Shown: in pieces, positions 32,558-40,909 of the stretch
Layout: each line of letters starts with the position of its first letter
Position numbering within the stretch: position 1 is the stretch's first letter
Assembly: GCA_022771695.1 (NCBI GenBank)
Contig: JALEKJ010000065.1
Location: forward strand, 58,245 to 122,244
Direction: 5' to 3'
DNA from: Roseburia sp.
GTDB lineage: Bacteria > Bacillota > Clostridia > Lachnospirales > Lachnospiraceae
DNA length: 64,000 nt
Translations under genes and position numbers: made by a program
The notes under the pieces: model-generated
The model's input: the letters and a program-made list of their open reading frames with translations, nothing else
Databases searched by the model: none
Told to the model about the DNA's origin: nothing

Positions 32558-33819
32558 TATACCGTCGTATTTACACCGTTGACCGCTGCATGCTCATCTT
32601 CCTCCATCGGGATAACAAGGCATTTCTGACCATCAATAATCTGTGAGTGAATCTGACCGACTTTTTCCGGTTTCACGCGTAGAATGACATCGTAAGTCTT
32701 AACAGCCGGTGCATCCTCGTCTTCATCGTCCGATGGTGCGACCGGAAGGGCACGTGTCTCTTCAAGCTGTTGCTTTAAGCTCTCGACTTGCTGCACAAGC
32801 TCTAATTTTTCTTTTCGTTTTCCGTTTGCTTCCACCATCTTAGGGTCTACAAGTTGTTCTGCCTCCGGCAATTCTTCGCCAAATACATCCTCATAGACTT
32901 TTTCAATAACGGCAACCTGTTCCTCGGTAACGCCACTTTCTGTCAATACTTCTGCAATCGCGTTAGATGTCATGACAACAGGCTCCGGCTCTACGGTTTC
33001 GTCCTCAGTGACAGGAATCATGTCGTTAAGGTTTCCCTGAATGTTTAAGAACAAAGCTTCGCTGTCCTCCTCATCTTCCCCAATGACTTCCTTGACGATG
33101 TTCTGGAAGGTGAGCTTCTTTTCTGTGGCGGTGAGCTTGGTGCCGCAACCAAGACCGGACTCCATGAACTCTGCGTGAGGAGTCTTGGTGTCTCTGGTGT
33201 AGAACATAACAGAGTGAATATCCGTGCTGCGGTCGGTAAATGCCGGGAACACAAAGCCCGTGTCAGGAACGCCGACTACCCAGTCACGGATACGCGGTCC
33301 GATGCGGTTTTCGTCCTCGCGGTAGCCAAGTCCCGGCTTAGTCAGGGAAACCGGACAGATGGCGCAGAGCAGGTATTCGTATACCTCCTCGGACTCGTCC
33401 AGCTTGTTGTTGTCGGAGGTCTTTGTCATAACGTCATAAGCGTCATGAAACACAAGAATTAAATAATTTCCGACATAGTCATAGCTGTCAATGACAAGGT
33501 CGTAGAAAGCATCCATCAGCTCATCGCTTTTTAAGGCACTTTCGCGCAGCCCCATCAAAAACTGCTGTCTGCCGCCCGGTGCTTCTTCCGCGGTCGGAAA
33601 CTCCAACTCTAAGATGTTGTTGCCGATTGTGCCGGACATGACTTTTTTTGCAATTTCCAGATATTTATAAAATTCCTCATCCTCCAGATTTAGGAATGTC
33701 TCGCCGAAGGTTGTCACCTTATTACGGTCTGCGTCGACATAGCAGCCACACAGCCTTGTGAAGGTGCAGGCATCCTTTTTGAAGCGTCTTTTTAACTCTA
33801 AAATGTCTTTTTTGTTCAT
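32557..33819 (-). CDS. DUF4317-type protein of unknown function
   Basis: 420 residues, acidic and soluble. The N-terminus MNKKDILELKRRFKKDACTF and the segments RLCGCYVDADRNKV and MGLRESALKSDELMDAFYDLV match my memory of the DUF4317 family, which is widespread in Lachnospiraceae and has no known function. Residues around 250-390 are rich in Glu and Asp with a likely coiled coil (EKLELVQQVESLKQQLEE). The C-terminus is a small separate fold. The start is set at 33819, with GGAG 12 bases upstream; a further 14 codons are open before it. Confidence 0.75.
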   Translation of the reverse strand: MNKKDILELKRRFKKDACTFTRLCGCYVDADRNKVTTFGETFLNLEDEEFYKYLEIAKKVMSGTIGNNILELEFPTAEEAPGGRQQFLMGLRESALKSDELMDAFYDLVIDSYDYVGNYLILVFHDAYDVMTKTSDNNKLDESEEVYEYLLCAICPVSLTKPGLGYREDENRIGPRIRDWVVGVPDTGFVFPAFTDRSTDIHSVMFYTRDTKTPHAEFMESGLGCGTKLTATEKKLTFQNIVKEVIGEDEEDSEALFLNIQGNLNDMIPVTEDETVEPEPVVMTSNAIAEVLTESGVTEEQVAVIEKVYEDVFGEELPEAEQLVDPKMVEANGKRKEKLELVQQVESLKQQLEETRALPVAPSDDEDEDAPAVKTYDVILRVKPEKVGQIHSQIIDGQKCLVIPMEEDEHAAVNGVNTTV

Positions 33820-34015
33820 AGGTATGGATTCTCCGTTTCTGTAATAAAAGCGCAAGTGCATTGCATATTACGCAGTCGTGCATTCTGTGCACAAAAAGTA
33901 TTATAGCTAGATTTTAGGAGAGGCGCAAGGAGGGAATTTTGGATAGACTTATTTTGTGGGGGCTGTTATAATAGAGCTCATGGAATGATACAATGATATA
34001 TAAAGGAAAACACAA

Positions 34016-34600
34016 ATGGCAAAATTATACTTTTACTACGGGGTAATGGGCAGCTCCAAGACAGCGAATGCCCTGATGACGCATTTTAATTATGAGGAAG
34101 TGGGACAAAAGGCGCTTTTATGTAAACCGCAGGTTGACACCAGAGACGGTGCCGGTGTGGTCTATTCCCGAATCGGGTTGTCGAGAGAGTGCATTTCTTT
34201 GGAGGCATTGCACGAGATGCCCGAGGAGGATATTCGCAGCTACGATTGCATTATCGTCGATGAGGTGCAGTTCGCGACACCGGAGCAGATTGATTTCCTG
34301 TCGGATGTGGTAGACTTTATGGGGGTACCTGTCGTCTGTTACGGACTTCGGGCAGATTTTCAGAATAAGCTGTTTCCGGGAAGCGAGAAGCTGATTGCAA
34401 TCGCGGATGTGATACAGGAGCTCAAGACGATGTGCTGGTGTGGACGCAAGGCAACCTGCAACACCAGATATAACGAGAACGGCGTGGTGCGTTCCGGTCC
34501 ACAGGTCATGCTTGGCGCGAATGATAACTATGTGCCGCTTTGCAGAAAGCATTTCAAGCTTGGAATGTTAGGACCGAATATTGAACATACAGAACAATAG
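34016..34600 (+). CDS. tdk: Thymidine kinase
   Basis: Salvage enzyme that phosphorylates thymidine to dTMP. A 194-residue type II thymidine kinase with P-loop GVMGSSKT (residues 9-16), the VDEVQFATPEQ block with the catalytic Glu near 83, the GLRADF lasso region, and the zinc Cys set (CWCGRKATC and CRKH). A possible promoter is TAGACT-N17-TATAAT (33944-33972). It ends in a terminator shared with the LacI gene. Confidence 0.95.
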   Translation: MAKLYFYYGVMGSSKTANALMTHFNYEEVGQKALLCKPQVDTRDGAGVVYSRIGLSRECISLEALHEMPEEDIRSYDCIIVDEVQFATPEQIDFLSDVVDFMGVPVVCYGLRADFQNKLFPGSEKLIAIADVIQELKTMCWCGRKATCNTRYNENGVVRSGPQVMLGANDNYVPLCRKHFKLGMLGPNIEHTEQ

Positions 34601-34610
34601 ATTGATGCAA

Positions 34611-34637
34611 AAAGGAGAGCTTTAGAAGCTCTCCTTT
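34611..34637. terminator. Bidirectional terminator between tdk and the LacI gene
   Basis: AAAGGAGAGCTT and AAGCTCTCCTTT form a perfect 12-bp stem with a 3-base loop. The right arm contains the last codons of the LacI gene. Confidence 0.85.
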
Positions 34638-35641
34638 ACTTTTATCTCCAAATCCATATGTACCAGTGGCTGTTCCGGCAGCTTATTTGTTAGCAGATAG
34701 TCCACAAGCAGGGCAAGAGAACGTGCTCCCTGTTCCTCGGGGTGCTGGCAGATGGTTGCGGTGACAATTCCTGCTTTAAGCATTTCCACTGTGGAAGGAA
34801 CCGCATCAAACGTAATGACCACGGGCTGTTTTTGCAATTCACTGTTCTGGATGGCGCGGCATCCGCCGAACACGCCCGCGGCGGTGAAATAGAGTGCATT
34901 GATTTCCGGATGCTCCGACAACATGGCAGAAACCACATCGTAGCTCTGATAGTCATCATCACCGTTCTCACGGATGTCAACAATCTGTACCGGAAGCTTG
35001 TTGGTCTTGACGTAATCGGAAAAACCATGGATGCGCTCCTCATGACAGAGAATATTGTGCGAACCGGTGACAATGCCGAGCCGGATAATTCCGGAGCCTA
35101 CAAGCTGAAGCAGGTTCGCGGCGACACGACCACATTTGAGATAGTCACTTCCGACATAGGCGATACGTTTGGAATTCGGAATATCCGTATTCACGGTCAC
35201 ACAAGGGATGCCTGCCTCCCATAATTCATCAATCTTAAACTGAATCTCAGCAGCGTTATATGGGGAGAGAATCAGACCGTGGATTCCTTCCGCACGAAGC
35301 GCGTCTATCGTATCAAGCTGTGCTTTTAAATCAAACGGAATACGGCGCATCAATACGGTGCATCCGTAGATGGACAGTTCTTCCAGTTTCTGATGTAAGC
35401 CGTCAATAACGGCATCAAAAAACGGATTCTCCTCACTAAACAGAAGGACACCGATGACATATTTCTTTTTCTGTGCGGCAAGTGCCATGCCGGCTTTGTT
35501 TGGCTGATAATTTAAAAGGTTGGCAATCTCTAAAACTTTCTTTTCCGTATCTGCGTTTACGAACCCGCGATGATTTAGCACGCGGTCTACCGTGCCGCGT
35601 GATACTCCTGCAAGTTCCGCAATTTCTTTAATTGTAGCCAT
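34622..35641 (-). CDS. LacI-family transcription regulator
   Basis: 339 residues. The N-terminal HTH is standard (ATIKEIAELAGVSRGTVDRVLN, residues 2-23) with a hinge helix at YQPNKAGMALA; the rest is a periplasmic-binding-protein fold (YVIGVLLFSEENPFF and VTFDAVPSTVEMLK). The ligand domain is of the type that binds pentoses or other monosaccharides. It is divergent from the xylulokinase operon and is its likely repressor. A 15-bp palindrome in the shared intergenic region is a candidate operator. Confidence 0.93.
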   Translation of the reverse strand: MATIKEIAELAGVSRGTVDRVLNHRGFVNADTEKKVLEIANLLNYQPNKAGMALAAQKKKYVIGVLLFSEENPFFDAVIDGLHQKLEELSIYGCTVLMRRIPFDLKAQLDTIDALRAEGIHGLILSPYNAAEIQFKIDELWEAGIPCVTVNTDIPNSKRIAYVGSDYLKCGRVAANLLQLVGSGIIRLGIVTGSHNILCHEERIHGFSDYVKTNKLPVQIVDIRENGDDDYQSYDVVSAMLSEHPEINALYFTAAGVFGGCRAIQNSELQKQPVVITFDAVPSTVEMLKAGIVTATICQHPEEQGARSLALLVDYLLTNKLPEQPLVHMDLEIKVKESF

Positions 35642-35676
35642 GGAAAACTCCTTGCTTTATCAATTTATGTTCTGTA

Positions 35677-35691
35677 CTTTATTCATTAAAG
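35677..35691. promoter_or_regulatory. Candidate operator palindrome
   Basis: CTTTATTCATTAAAG is a 15-bp inverted repeat between the LacI gene and xylB. It lies 36 bases upstream of the LacI start codon, so it could control the regulator itself. It lacks the central CG common in LacI-family sites. Confidence 0.4.
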
Positions 35692-35771
35692 CACACCACT
35701 CAAAAAAAGTCAAACTGTGTGCTCGGTAAAATATCACAAAAAGAAATACAAAAAAATGTGAAAAAAGTATA

Positions 35772-35800
35772 TTGCAGAATGCGGGATTTCAGTATATGAT
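35772..35800 (+). promoter_or_regulatory. Promoter of the xylulokinase operon
   Basis: TTGCAG at 35772-35777 and TATGAT at 35795-35800 with a 17-base spacer, 40 bases before the xylB start. Confidence 0.65.
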
Positions 35801-35840
35801 AAAGAAAACGTGCACGGGCACGGAAGGGAGAAGAGGAGAA

Positions 35841-37310
35841 ATGCTGTATATAGGAATTGACTTGGGAACTTCTGCGGTGAAACTGCTTTTGATGGAGGCA
35901 GACGGAACGGTGAAAAATATCGTATCCAGAGAATACCCGCTTTATTTTCCACATCCGGGATGGTCAGAACAGAATCCCGACGATTGGTATAAAGAGACAA
36001 TGCAGGGATTAAAGGAACTGTTAGACGGATTTGACAGAAGCCAGGTGGCAGGTATCAGTTTTGGCGGACAGATGCATGGACTTGTCATCTTAGATGAGAA
36101 TGATGAGGTTATCCGCCCAGCGATTTTGTGGAATGACGGACGTACGACGAAGGAATGCGATTACTTAAACAACGAGATTGGGAAGGATAAGCTTTCTGAG
36201 TATACTGCGAATATTTCGTTTACCGGATTTACGGCGCCGAAGATTCTCTGGGTGGAGAATAACGAACCGGAAAACTTTGCCAGAATACATAAAATCATGC
36301 TTCCGAAAGACTACATTGCGTATCGCCTGACAGGTGTGCACTCCACGGATGTATCAGATGCATCCGGTATGCTCCTTTTGGATGTGAAGAACCGTTGCTG
36401 GTCAAAGGAGATGTGCGAAATCTGCCATATTTCAGAGGAGATGCTTCCGAAGCTTTATGAGAGCTATGAGTGTGTTGGAACCGTGCTTCCGGAGATTGCG
36501 GCAGAACTTGGAATTTCTGAATGTGTAAAGGTTGCGGCGGGAGCAGGAGATAATGCTGCGGCTGCAGTGGCAACAGGAACCGTCGGTGACGGAAACTGCA
36601 ACATTTCGCTTGGTACGAGCGGAACAATCTTTATTTCATCCAAAACATTCGGCGTAGATGAGAATAATGCACTGCATGCATTCTGCGATGCAAACGGTGC
36701 TTATCATCTGATGGGATGTATGCTCTCTGCGGCATCCTGCAATAAGTGGTGGATAGATGAGATTATCGGCACCAAGGATTATGCAAAAGAGCAGGAGCCG
36801 ATTACAAAGCTCGGCGAGAATCATGTATACTATCTGCCGTACCTGATGGGAGAACGCTCTCCTTACAACAATCCGAATGCCAGAGCGACCTTCATCGGTA
36901 TGACGATGGATACGACGCGCGCAGATATGACACAGGCGGTGCTAGAAGGAGTTGCGTTTGCGCTCAGAGATTCATTTGAGGTTGCAAGGTCGCTCGGCAT
37001 CAAGATTGAGCGCACGAAAATCTGCGGTGGCGGTGCGAAGAGCCCGCTGTGGAAGCGCATCATTGCGAATGTGCTGAATGTGAAGGTAGATGTGTTGGAG
37101 ACAGAAGAAGGACCATCTTTGGGCGGTGCGATGCTTGCAGCAGTTGCCTGTGGGGAATATGCAAGTGTTGAGGAGGCGGCAGCAAAGACGGTGAAGGTTA
37201 TTGATACCGTAGAGCCGGAACCGGAACTTGCCGCAAAATATGAGGCACGCTATCAGCAGTTTAAAAATATTTATCCGGCATGCAAGGAGCTGTTTGATAA
37301 GATTGTTTGA
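35841..37310 (+). CDS. xylB: Xylulokinase-like FGGY carbohydrate kinase
   Basis: Phosphorylates D-xylulose or a related ketopentose. 489 residues, with the FGGY-kinase blocks: YIGIDLGTSAVKLLLM at the N-terminus, GISFGGQMHGLVILD near residue 70, AILWNDGRTTKEC with a substrate-contacting Asp, AAGAGDNAAAAVATG with the catalytic Asp, and CGGGAKSPLWKRIIA near the C-terminus. ATG 35841 has GAGGAG upstream. The next gene in the operon is cupin-like and the third an isomerase, so the true substrate could be the ketose made by that isomerase. Confidence 0.88.
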   Translation: MLYIGIDLGTSAVKLLLMEADGTVKNIVSREYPLYFPHPGWSEQNPDDWYKETMQGLKELLDGFDRSQVAGISFGGQMHGLVILDENDEVIRPAILWNDGRTTKECDYLNNEIGKDKLSEYTANISFTGFTAPKILWVENNEPENFARIHKIMLPKDYIAYRLTGVHSTDVSDASGMLLLDVKNRCWSKEMCEICHISEEMLPKLYESYECVGTVLPEIAAELGISECVKVAAGAGDNAAAAVATGTVGDGNCNISLGTSGTIFISSKTFGVDENNALHAFCDANGAYHLMGCMLSAASCNKWWIDEIIGTKDYAKEQEPITKLGENHVYYLPYLMGERSPYNNPNARATFIGMTMDTTRADMTQAVLEGVAFALRDSFEVARSLGIKIERTKICGGGAKSPLWKRIIANVLNVKVDVLETEEGPSLGGAMLAAVACGEYASVEEAAAKTVKVIDTVEPEPELAAKYEARYQQFKNIYPACKELFDKIV

Positions 37311-37350
37311 CGAAGTAGTAAAAATAAGAAGAGAAGGGTAGGGAGAGAGA

Positions 37351-37974
37351 ATGAAGATTTATGATGTGACGGACGAGCGTTTTCACAAATATGGAAAAGT
37401 AGTGAAGAATATTGACTTTTCTACATTGGTGGAGGCGATGAAGACGACTCCGGTACCGGAGGATGTCGTATATGAACCGCGGATTGAGGAGTTTATGAAG
37501 CTTCCGGTGGCAGAGGAGATTCGCCGCGTATTTTACGGAGAGCTTCCGATACAGATTGGTTACTGCAATGGTCACAATACCAAATTGAATGCGGTGGAAT
37601 ATCACAGAAGTTCTGAGATTAATGTGGCGGTGACAGATGCAGTGTTGTTGCTGGGCTTAGAATCAGATGTGGAAGCGGATTTTACCTATGATACGGCAAA
37701 GATGGAAGCATTTTTCGTGCCGGCAGGAACGGCAGTGGAATTATATGCGACGACGCTTCACTATGCACCATGCCATGTAAATGAAAGCGGATTCCGGGTA
37801 TCGGTAATCTTGCCGGAAGGCACAAATTATCCTCTGGATACAAAGCACGTTGGCGGTGAGGATGCACTGCTTACCGCAAAAAATAAATGGCTGATTGGGC
37901 ACGCCGAGGGCGGACTTCCTGAGGGAAGCTTTTTAGGTCTGAAGGGTAAGAATCTTGATATTGCCGAGAAGTAA
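37351..37974 (+). CDS. Cupin-like protein, DUF4867 type
   Basis: 207 residues, soluble. YHRSSEINVAV and FFVPAGTAVELYATTLHYAPCHV look like a cupin barrel with possible metal ligands (His, Glu, His), which resembles sugar-isomerase or sugar-epimerase cupins. I recall this as DUF4867, a family of unknown function often placed beside carbohydrate kinases. Its position between a sugar kinase and an isomerase suggests that it isomerises or epimerises a sugar or sugar phosphate; this is inference. It is 40 bases from xylB with GTAGGGAGAG upstream. Confidence 0.65.
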   Translation: MKIYDVTDERFHKYGKVVKNIDFSTLVEAMKTTPVPEDVVYEPRIEEFMKLPVAEEIRRVFYGELPIQIGYCNGHNTKLNAVEYHRSSEINVAVTDAVLLLGLESDVEADFTYDTAKMEAFFVPAGTAVELYATTLHYAPCHVNESGFRVSVILPEGTNYPLDTKHVGGEDALLTAKNKWLIGHAEGGLPEGSFLGLKGKNLDIAEK

Positions 37975-38010
37975 TTTGTTGCCGAAACGATACAGGCAGC
38001 GAAGAGTAAC

Positions 38011-38032
38011 TATAATTTGCAGGAATTCCTGC
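38011..38032 (+). promoter_or_regulatory. TATAAT box next to a 14-bp perfect palindrome
   Basis: TATAAT (38011-38016) is followed after two bases by GCAGGAATTCCTGC (38019-38032), a perfect palindrome, within the 126-base gap before the isomerase gene. No good -35 box is found. It could be an internal promoter with operator or an RNA hairpin. Confidence 0.35.
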
Positions 38033-38100
38033 GAGAAAGTTTTGAAAATGCAAGAAAAAAGTGATAAAAAAATCAACGTTAAAAAATAGGAGGAATTATC

Positions 38101-39585
38101 ATGAACAACATTCCAGAAGTAAAAGTAGGTATCGTGGCAGTCAGCCGCGACTGTTTCCCGGAGTCATTATCCGTGAATCGCAGAAAAGCATTGGTAGAGG
38201 CATACGCAAAGAAATATAATGCGGCAGACATTTATGAGTGCCCGGTCTGCATTGTGGAGAGCGAGATTCATATGGTGCAGGCATTGGAGGATATCAAGGC
38301 AGCAGGATGTAACGCACTCTGTGTATATTTAGGAAACTTCGGACCGGAGATTTCTGAGACATTGCTTGCAAAGCATTTTGAAGGACCAAAGATGTTTGTG
38401 GCAGCAGCGGAGGAGACACAGGACAATCTGGTTCAGGGACGCGGCGATGCATACTGCGGTATGTTAAATGCAAGCTATAACTTAAAACTGCGTAACATTC
38501 ACGCATATATTCCGGAGTATCCGGTTGGAGATGCCGAGGACTGCGCAGATATGATTCATGAGTTCCTGCCAATCGCCAGAACGATTGTCGGACTCTCTGA
38601 ACTTAAAATTATTTCCTTTGGACCAAGACCGTTAAACTTCCTTGCATGCAATGCACCAATCAAGCAGCTTTATAACCTGGGCGTTGAAATCGAGGAAAAT
38701 TCCGAACTTGATCTTTTTGAAGCGTTCAACAAGCATGCAGGAGATGAGAGAATCCCGTCTGTTGTGGCAGACATGGAGGCAGAGCTTGGTGCTGGCAATA
38801 AGAAGCCGGAAATTTTAGCAAAATTAGCACAGTATGAGCTTACCTTATTAGATTGGGTAGAGGAGCACAGAGGTTATCGCAAGTATGTGGCAATTGCAGG
38901 AAAATGCTGGCCTGCATTCCAGACACAGTTTGGATTTGTACCATGTTATGTAAATAGCCGTCTGACCGGAAGAGGAATCCCGGTTTCCTGTGAGGTAGAT
39001 ATTTACGGAGCATTAAGCGAGTTTATCGGAACCTGTGTCAGCCAGGATGCAGTAACTCTGCTTGACATCAATAACTCTGTTCCAAAGGATATGTACAAGG
39101 AGTCCATTGAAGGCAAATTTGATTATAAGCATACCGATACCTTTATGGGATTCCATTGCGGAAATACCTGCTCCAAGAAGCTTTCCAGCTGCGAGATGAA
39201 GTATCAGATGATTATGGCGAGAAGCCTTCCGGTTGAGGTGACAAATGGAACACTTGAGGGTGACATCGCACCGGGAGACATCACATTCTTCCGCCTGCAG
39301 TCCACCGCAGACTGCCAGATTCGTGCGTACGTGGCAGAGGGTGAGGTCCTTCCGGTAGCAACCCGTTCCTTCGGAGCCATCGGTGTATTCGCAATCAAAG
39401 AGATGGGTAGATTCTACCGTCATGTATTGATTGAGAAAAATTATCCACACCATGGTGCCGTGGCATTCGGACATTACGGCAAGGCACTCTTTGAGGTGTT
39501 CAAGTACTTAGGTGTGCCGATGGAGGACATCAATTACAACCAGCCGGCATCCTTACCATATAAGACAGAAAATCCGTTTGCATAA
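38101..39585 (+). CDS. L-fucose/L-arabinose isomerase-family protein
   Basis: 494 residues, cytoplasmic. It has the fold signature of the fucose/arabinose isomerase group: an N-terminal Rossmann-like half (VKVGIVAVSRDCFPE), ISFGPRPLNFLACNAPI in the middle, CWPAFQTQFGFVPCYVNSRL, and a C-terminal half with FHCGNTCSKKLSSCEMKYQ and HHGAVAFGHYGKALFEVF. It converts an aldose to a ketose using Mn2+ in known members. Paired with a xylulokinase-like enzyme, it may act on D-xylose, L-fucose, D-arabinose or another sugar; the sequence alone does not say. AGGAGG precedes the ATG. No standard xylA is present in the window. Confidence 0.8.
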   Translation: MNNIPEVKVGIVAVSRDCFPESLSVNRRKALVEAYAKKYNAADIYECPVCIVESEIHMVQALEDIKAAGCNALCVYLGNFGPEISETLLAKHFEGPKMFVAAAEETQDNLVQGRGDAYCGMLNASYNLKLRNIHAYIPEYPVGDAEDCADMIHEFLPIARTIVGLSELKIISFGPRPLNFLACNAPIKQLYNLGVEIEENSELDLFEAFNKHAGDERIPSVVADMEAELGAGNKKPEILAKLAQYELTLLDWVEEHRGYRKYVAIAGKCWPAFQTQFGFVPCYVNSRLTGRGIPVSCEVDIYGALSEFIGTCVSQDAVTLLDINNSVPKDMYKESIEGKFDYKHTDTFMGFHCGNTCSKKLSSCEMKYQMIMARSLPVEVTNGTLEGDIAPGDITFFRLQSTADCQIRAYVAEGEVLPVATRSFGAIGVFAIKEMGRFYRHVLIEKNYPHHGAVAFGHYGKALFEVFKYLGVPMEDINYNQPASLPYKTENPFA

Positions 39586-39597
39586 AGAGCGTGTATC

Positions 39598-39824
39598 GAA
39601 AAAGCCGCCGCAAGAAGAGATATTTTAGATGTGCATAATGTTTGTTATCAAAACATTGATTGCATCACATTTCCGTGAAACAAATTTCAAAAACTTTTCG
39701 AGCAAAATTCTCGGATTTTGTGAGATGATTTTGAAATTTTGTTTTCACCGGAAATGTGACGTAATACAACTTCTTATAACAAACATTATGCACGTCTAAA
39801 TAACTTTTCTTGCGGCGGCTTTCT
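39598..39824. repeat. Nested inverted-repeat element, copy B
   Basis: A 227-bp near-perfect hairpin with arms of about 95 bases. The outermost part pairs AAAGCCGCCGCAAGAA with TTCTTGCGGCGGCTTT, the next part TGCATAATGTTTGTTAT with ATAACAAACATTATGCA; both are unique to this copy. The inner core (39644-39779) is shared with copy A at 32430. The loop carries about 27 extra bases relative to copy A. It lies between the isomerase gene and the esterase gene and may also act as terminator. The remaining 120 bases to the esterase show nothing definite. Confidence 0.8.
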
Positions 39825-39946
39825 CTATACTTTCTCCCCGCATCTCCTTTAGTTTTTCCCATTTTTTCTTCTGAATGATAGAAATACAATATAGGTAAAA
39901 TGCCGGAGTATGAAAAATGGCATAAGAATGCTTGGAGGAATTTGGG

Positions 39947-40861
39947 ATGATTCACGAGACAATTTACTTATATGAAGGGCGTACCGATGTGAATTTGACA
40001 ACGTATGTGCTGTCAGATTCCGGTGAGATGTTGACAGGAAAAAAACGGCCTGCGGTATTAATCTGTCCGGGTGGAGCATATCTGGCATGCTCTGACCGGG
40101 AGGCGGAACCGATTGCAATGGCGTTTGCGACAATGGGATATCATGCGTTTGTTCTTAGATATTCCGTTTATGGTGGGGAAGCCTTTGACAATCATTTTGT
40201 CGGTATGACACCAAGGGAAGAGTGCAGATATCCGGCGCCAATGCAGGAAATCGGATTGGCGATGTTTTATATTAAGGAGCATGCAAAAGAATGGCTTGTA
40301 GATGCTGACAAAGTTGCAATCTGCGGATTCTCTGCGGGAGCACACAACTGTGCGATGTATGCGACACATTGGCATATGCCTGTGATAACAGATTTTTTGG
40401 GAAAAGACAAAGAGCTGTTTCGCCCGGCTGCATGCATCTTGGCGTACTGTATCAGTGACTATGTGTATATGAAAGAACATGCGGACAGACATATCGGTGC
40501 GCGTGAGCTGTTTGATGCTGCAAATCTGTCTTATCTCGGAAGCAAAGAGGTATCGAAAGAACAGCTTATGGAGGTAAGCCCTGCCCGTTTTGTGACAGCA
40601 GAGACGCCGCCTACTTTTTTGTGGGCAACCGCAGAAGATGAAGTGGTTCCGGTGCAACACAGCATTCGCATGGCACATGCATTGGCGGATGAAGGGGTTC
40701 CATTTGAACTTCACATTTTTGAAGAAGGAAGACATGGACTAAGTCTGGCAACACAGGCATCGTCAAACTGCAAGGCGCAGATAAACCCGGATGCCGCGAA
40801 GTGGGTCGGACTTGCAGAAGCCTGGCTTCATAAAAGATTTTCCATCAAGTTTGAAGATTAA
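39947..40861 (+). CDS. Alpha/beta-hydrolase, acetylxylan-esterase-like
   Basis: 304 residues, no signal peptide, so cytoplasmic. The serine-hydrolase triad is readable: S129 in CGFSAGAHN, an Asp in ATAEDEVVPVQHS, and His in EEGRHGLSL; the oxyanion segment is CPGGAYLACSD. This is the layout of the endo-1,4-beta-xylanase/acetyl-esterase group that removes acetyl or feruloyl esters from xylo-oligosaccharides. Its place at the head of the xylan locus supports that role. ATG 39947 is used; an in-frame TTG at 39932 lies over the GGAGG ribosome binding site. Confidence 0.82.
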   Translation: MIHETIYLYEGRTDVNLTTYVLSDSGEMLTGKKRPAVLICPGGAYLACSDREAEPIAMAFATMGYHAFVLRYSVYGGEAFDNHFVGMTPREECRYPAPMQEIGLAMFYIKEHAKEWLVDADKVAICGFSAGAHNCAMYATHWHMPVITDFLGKDKELFRPAACILAYCISDYVYMKEHADRHIGARELFDAANLSYLGSKEVSKEQLMEVSPARFVTAETPPTFLWATAEDEVVPVQHSIRMAHALADEGVPFELHIFEEGRHGLSLATQASSNCKAQINPDAAKWVGLAEAWLHKRFSIKFED

Positions 40862-40909
40862 GCATAGCGAAAAGTAAGCGGAGTGCATAAAAGAGAAAGA
40901 GGAGAACAT

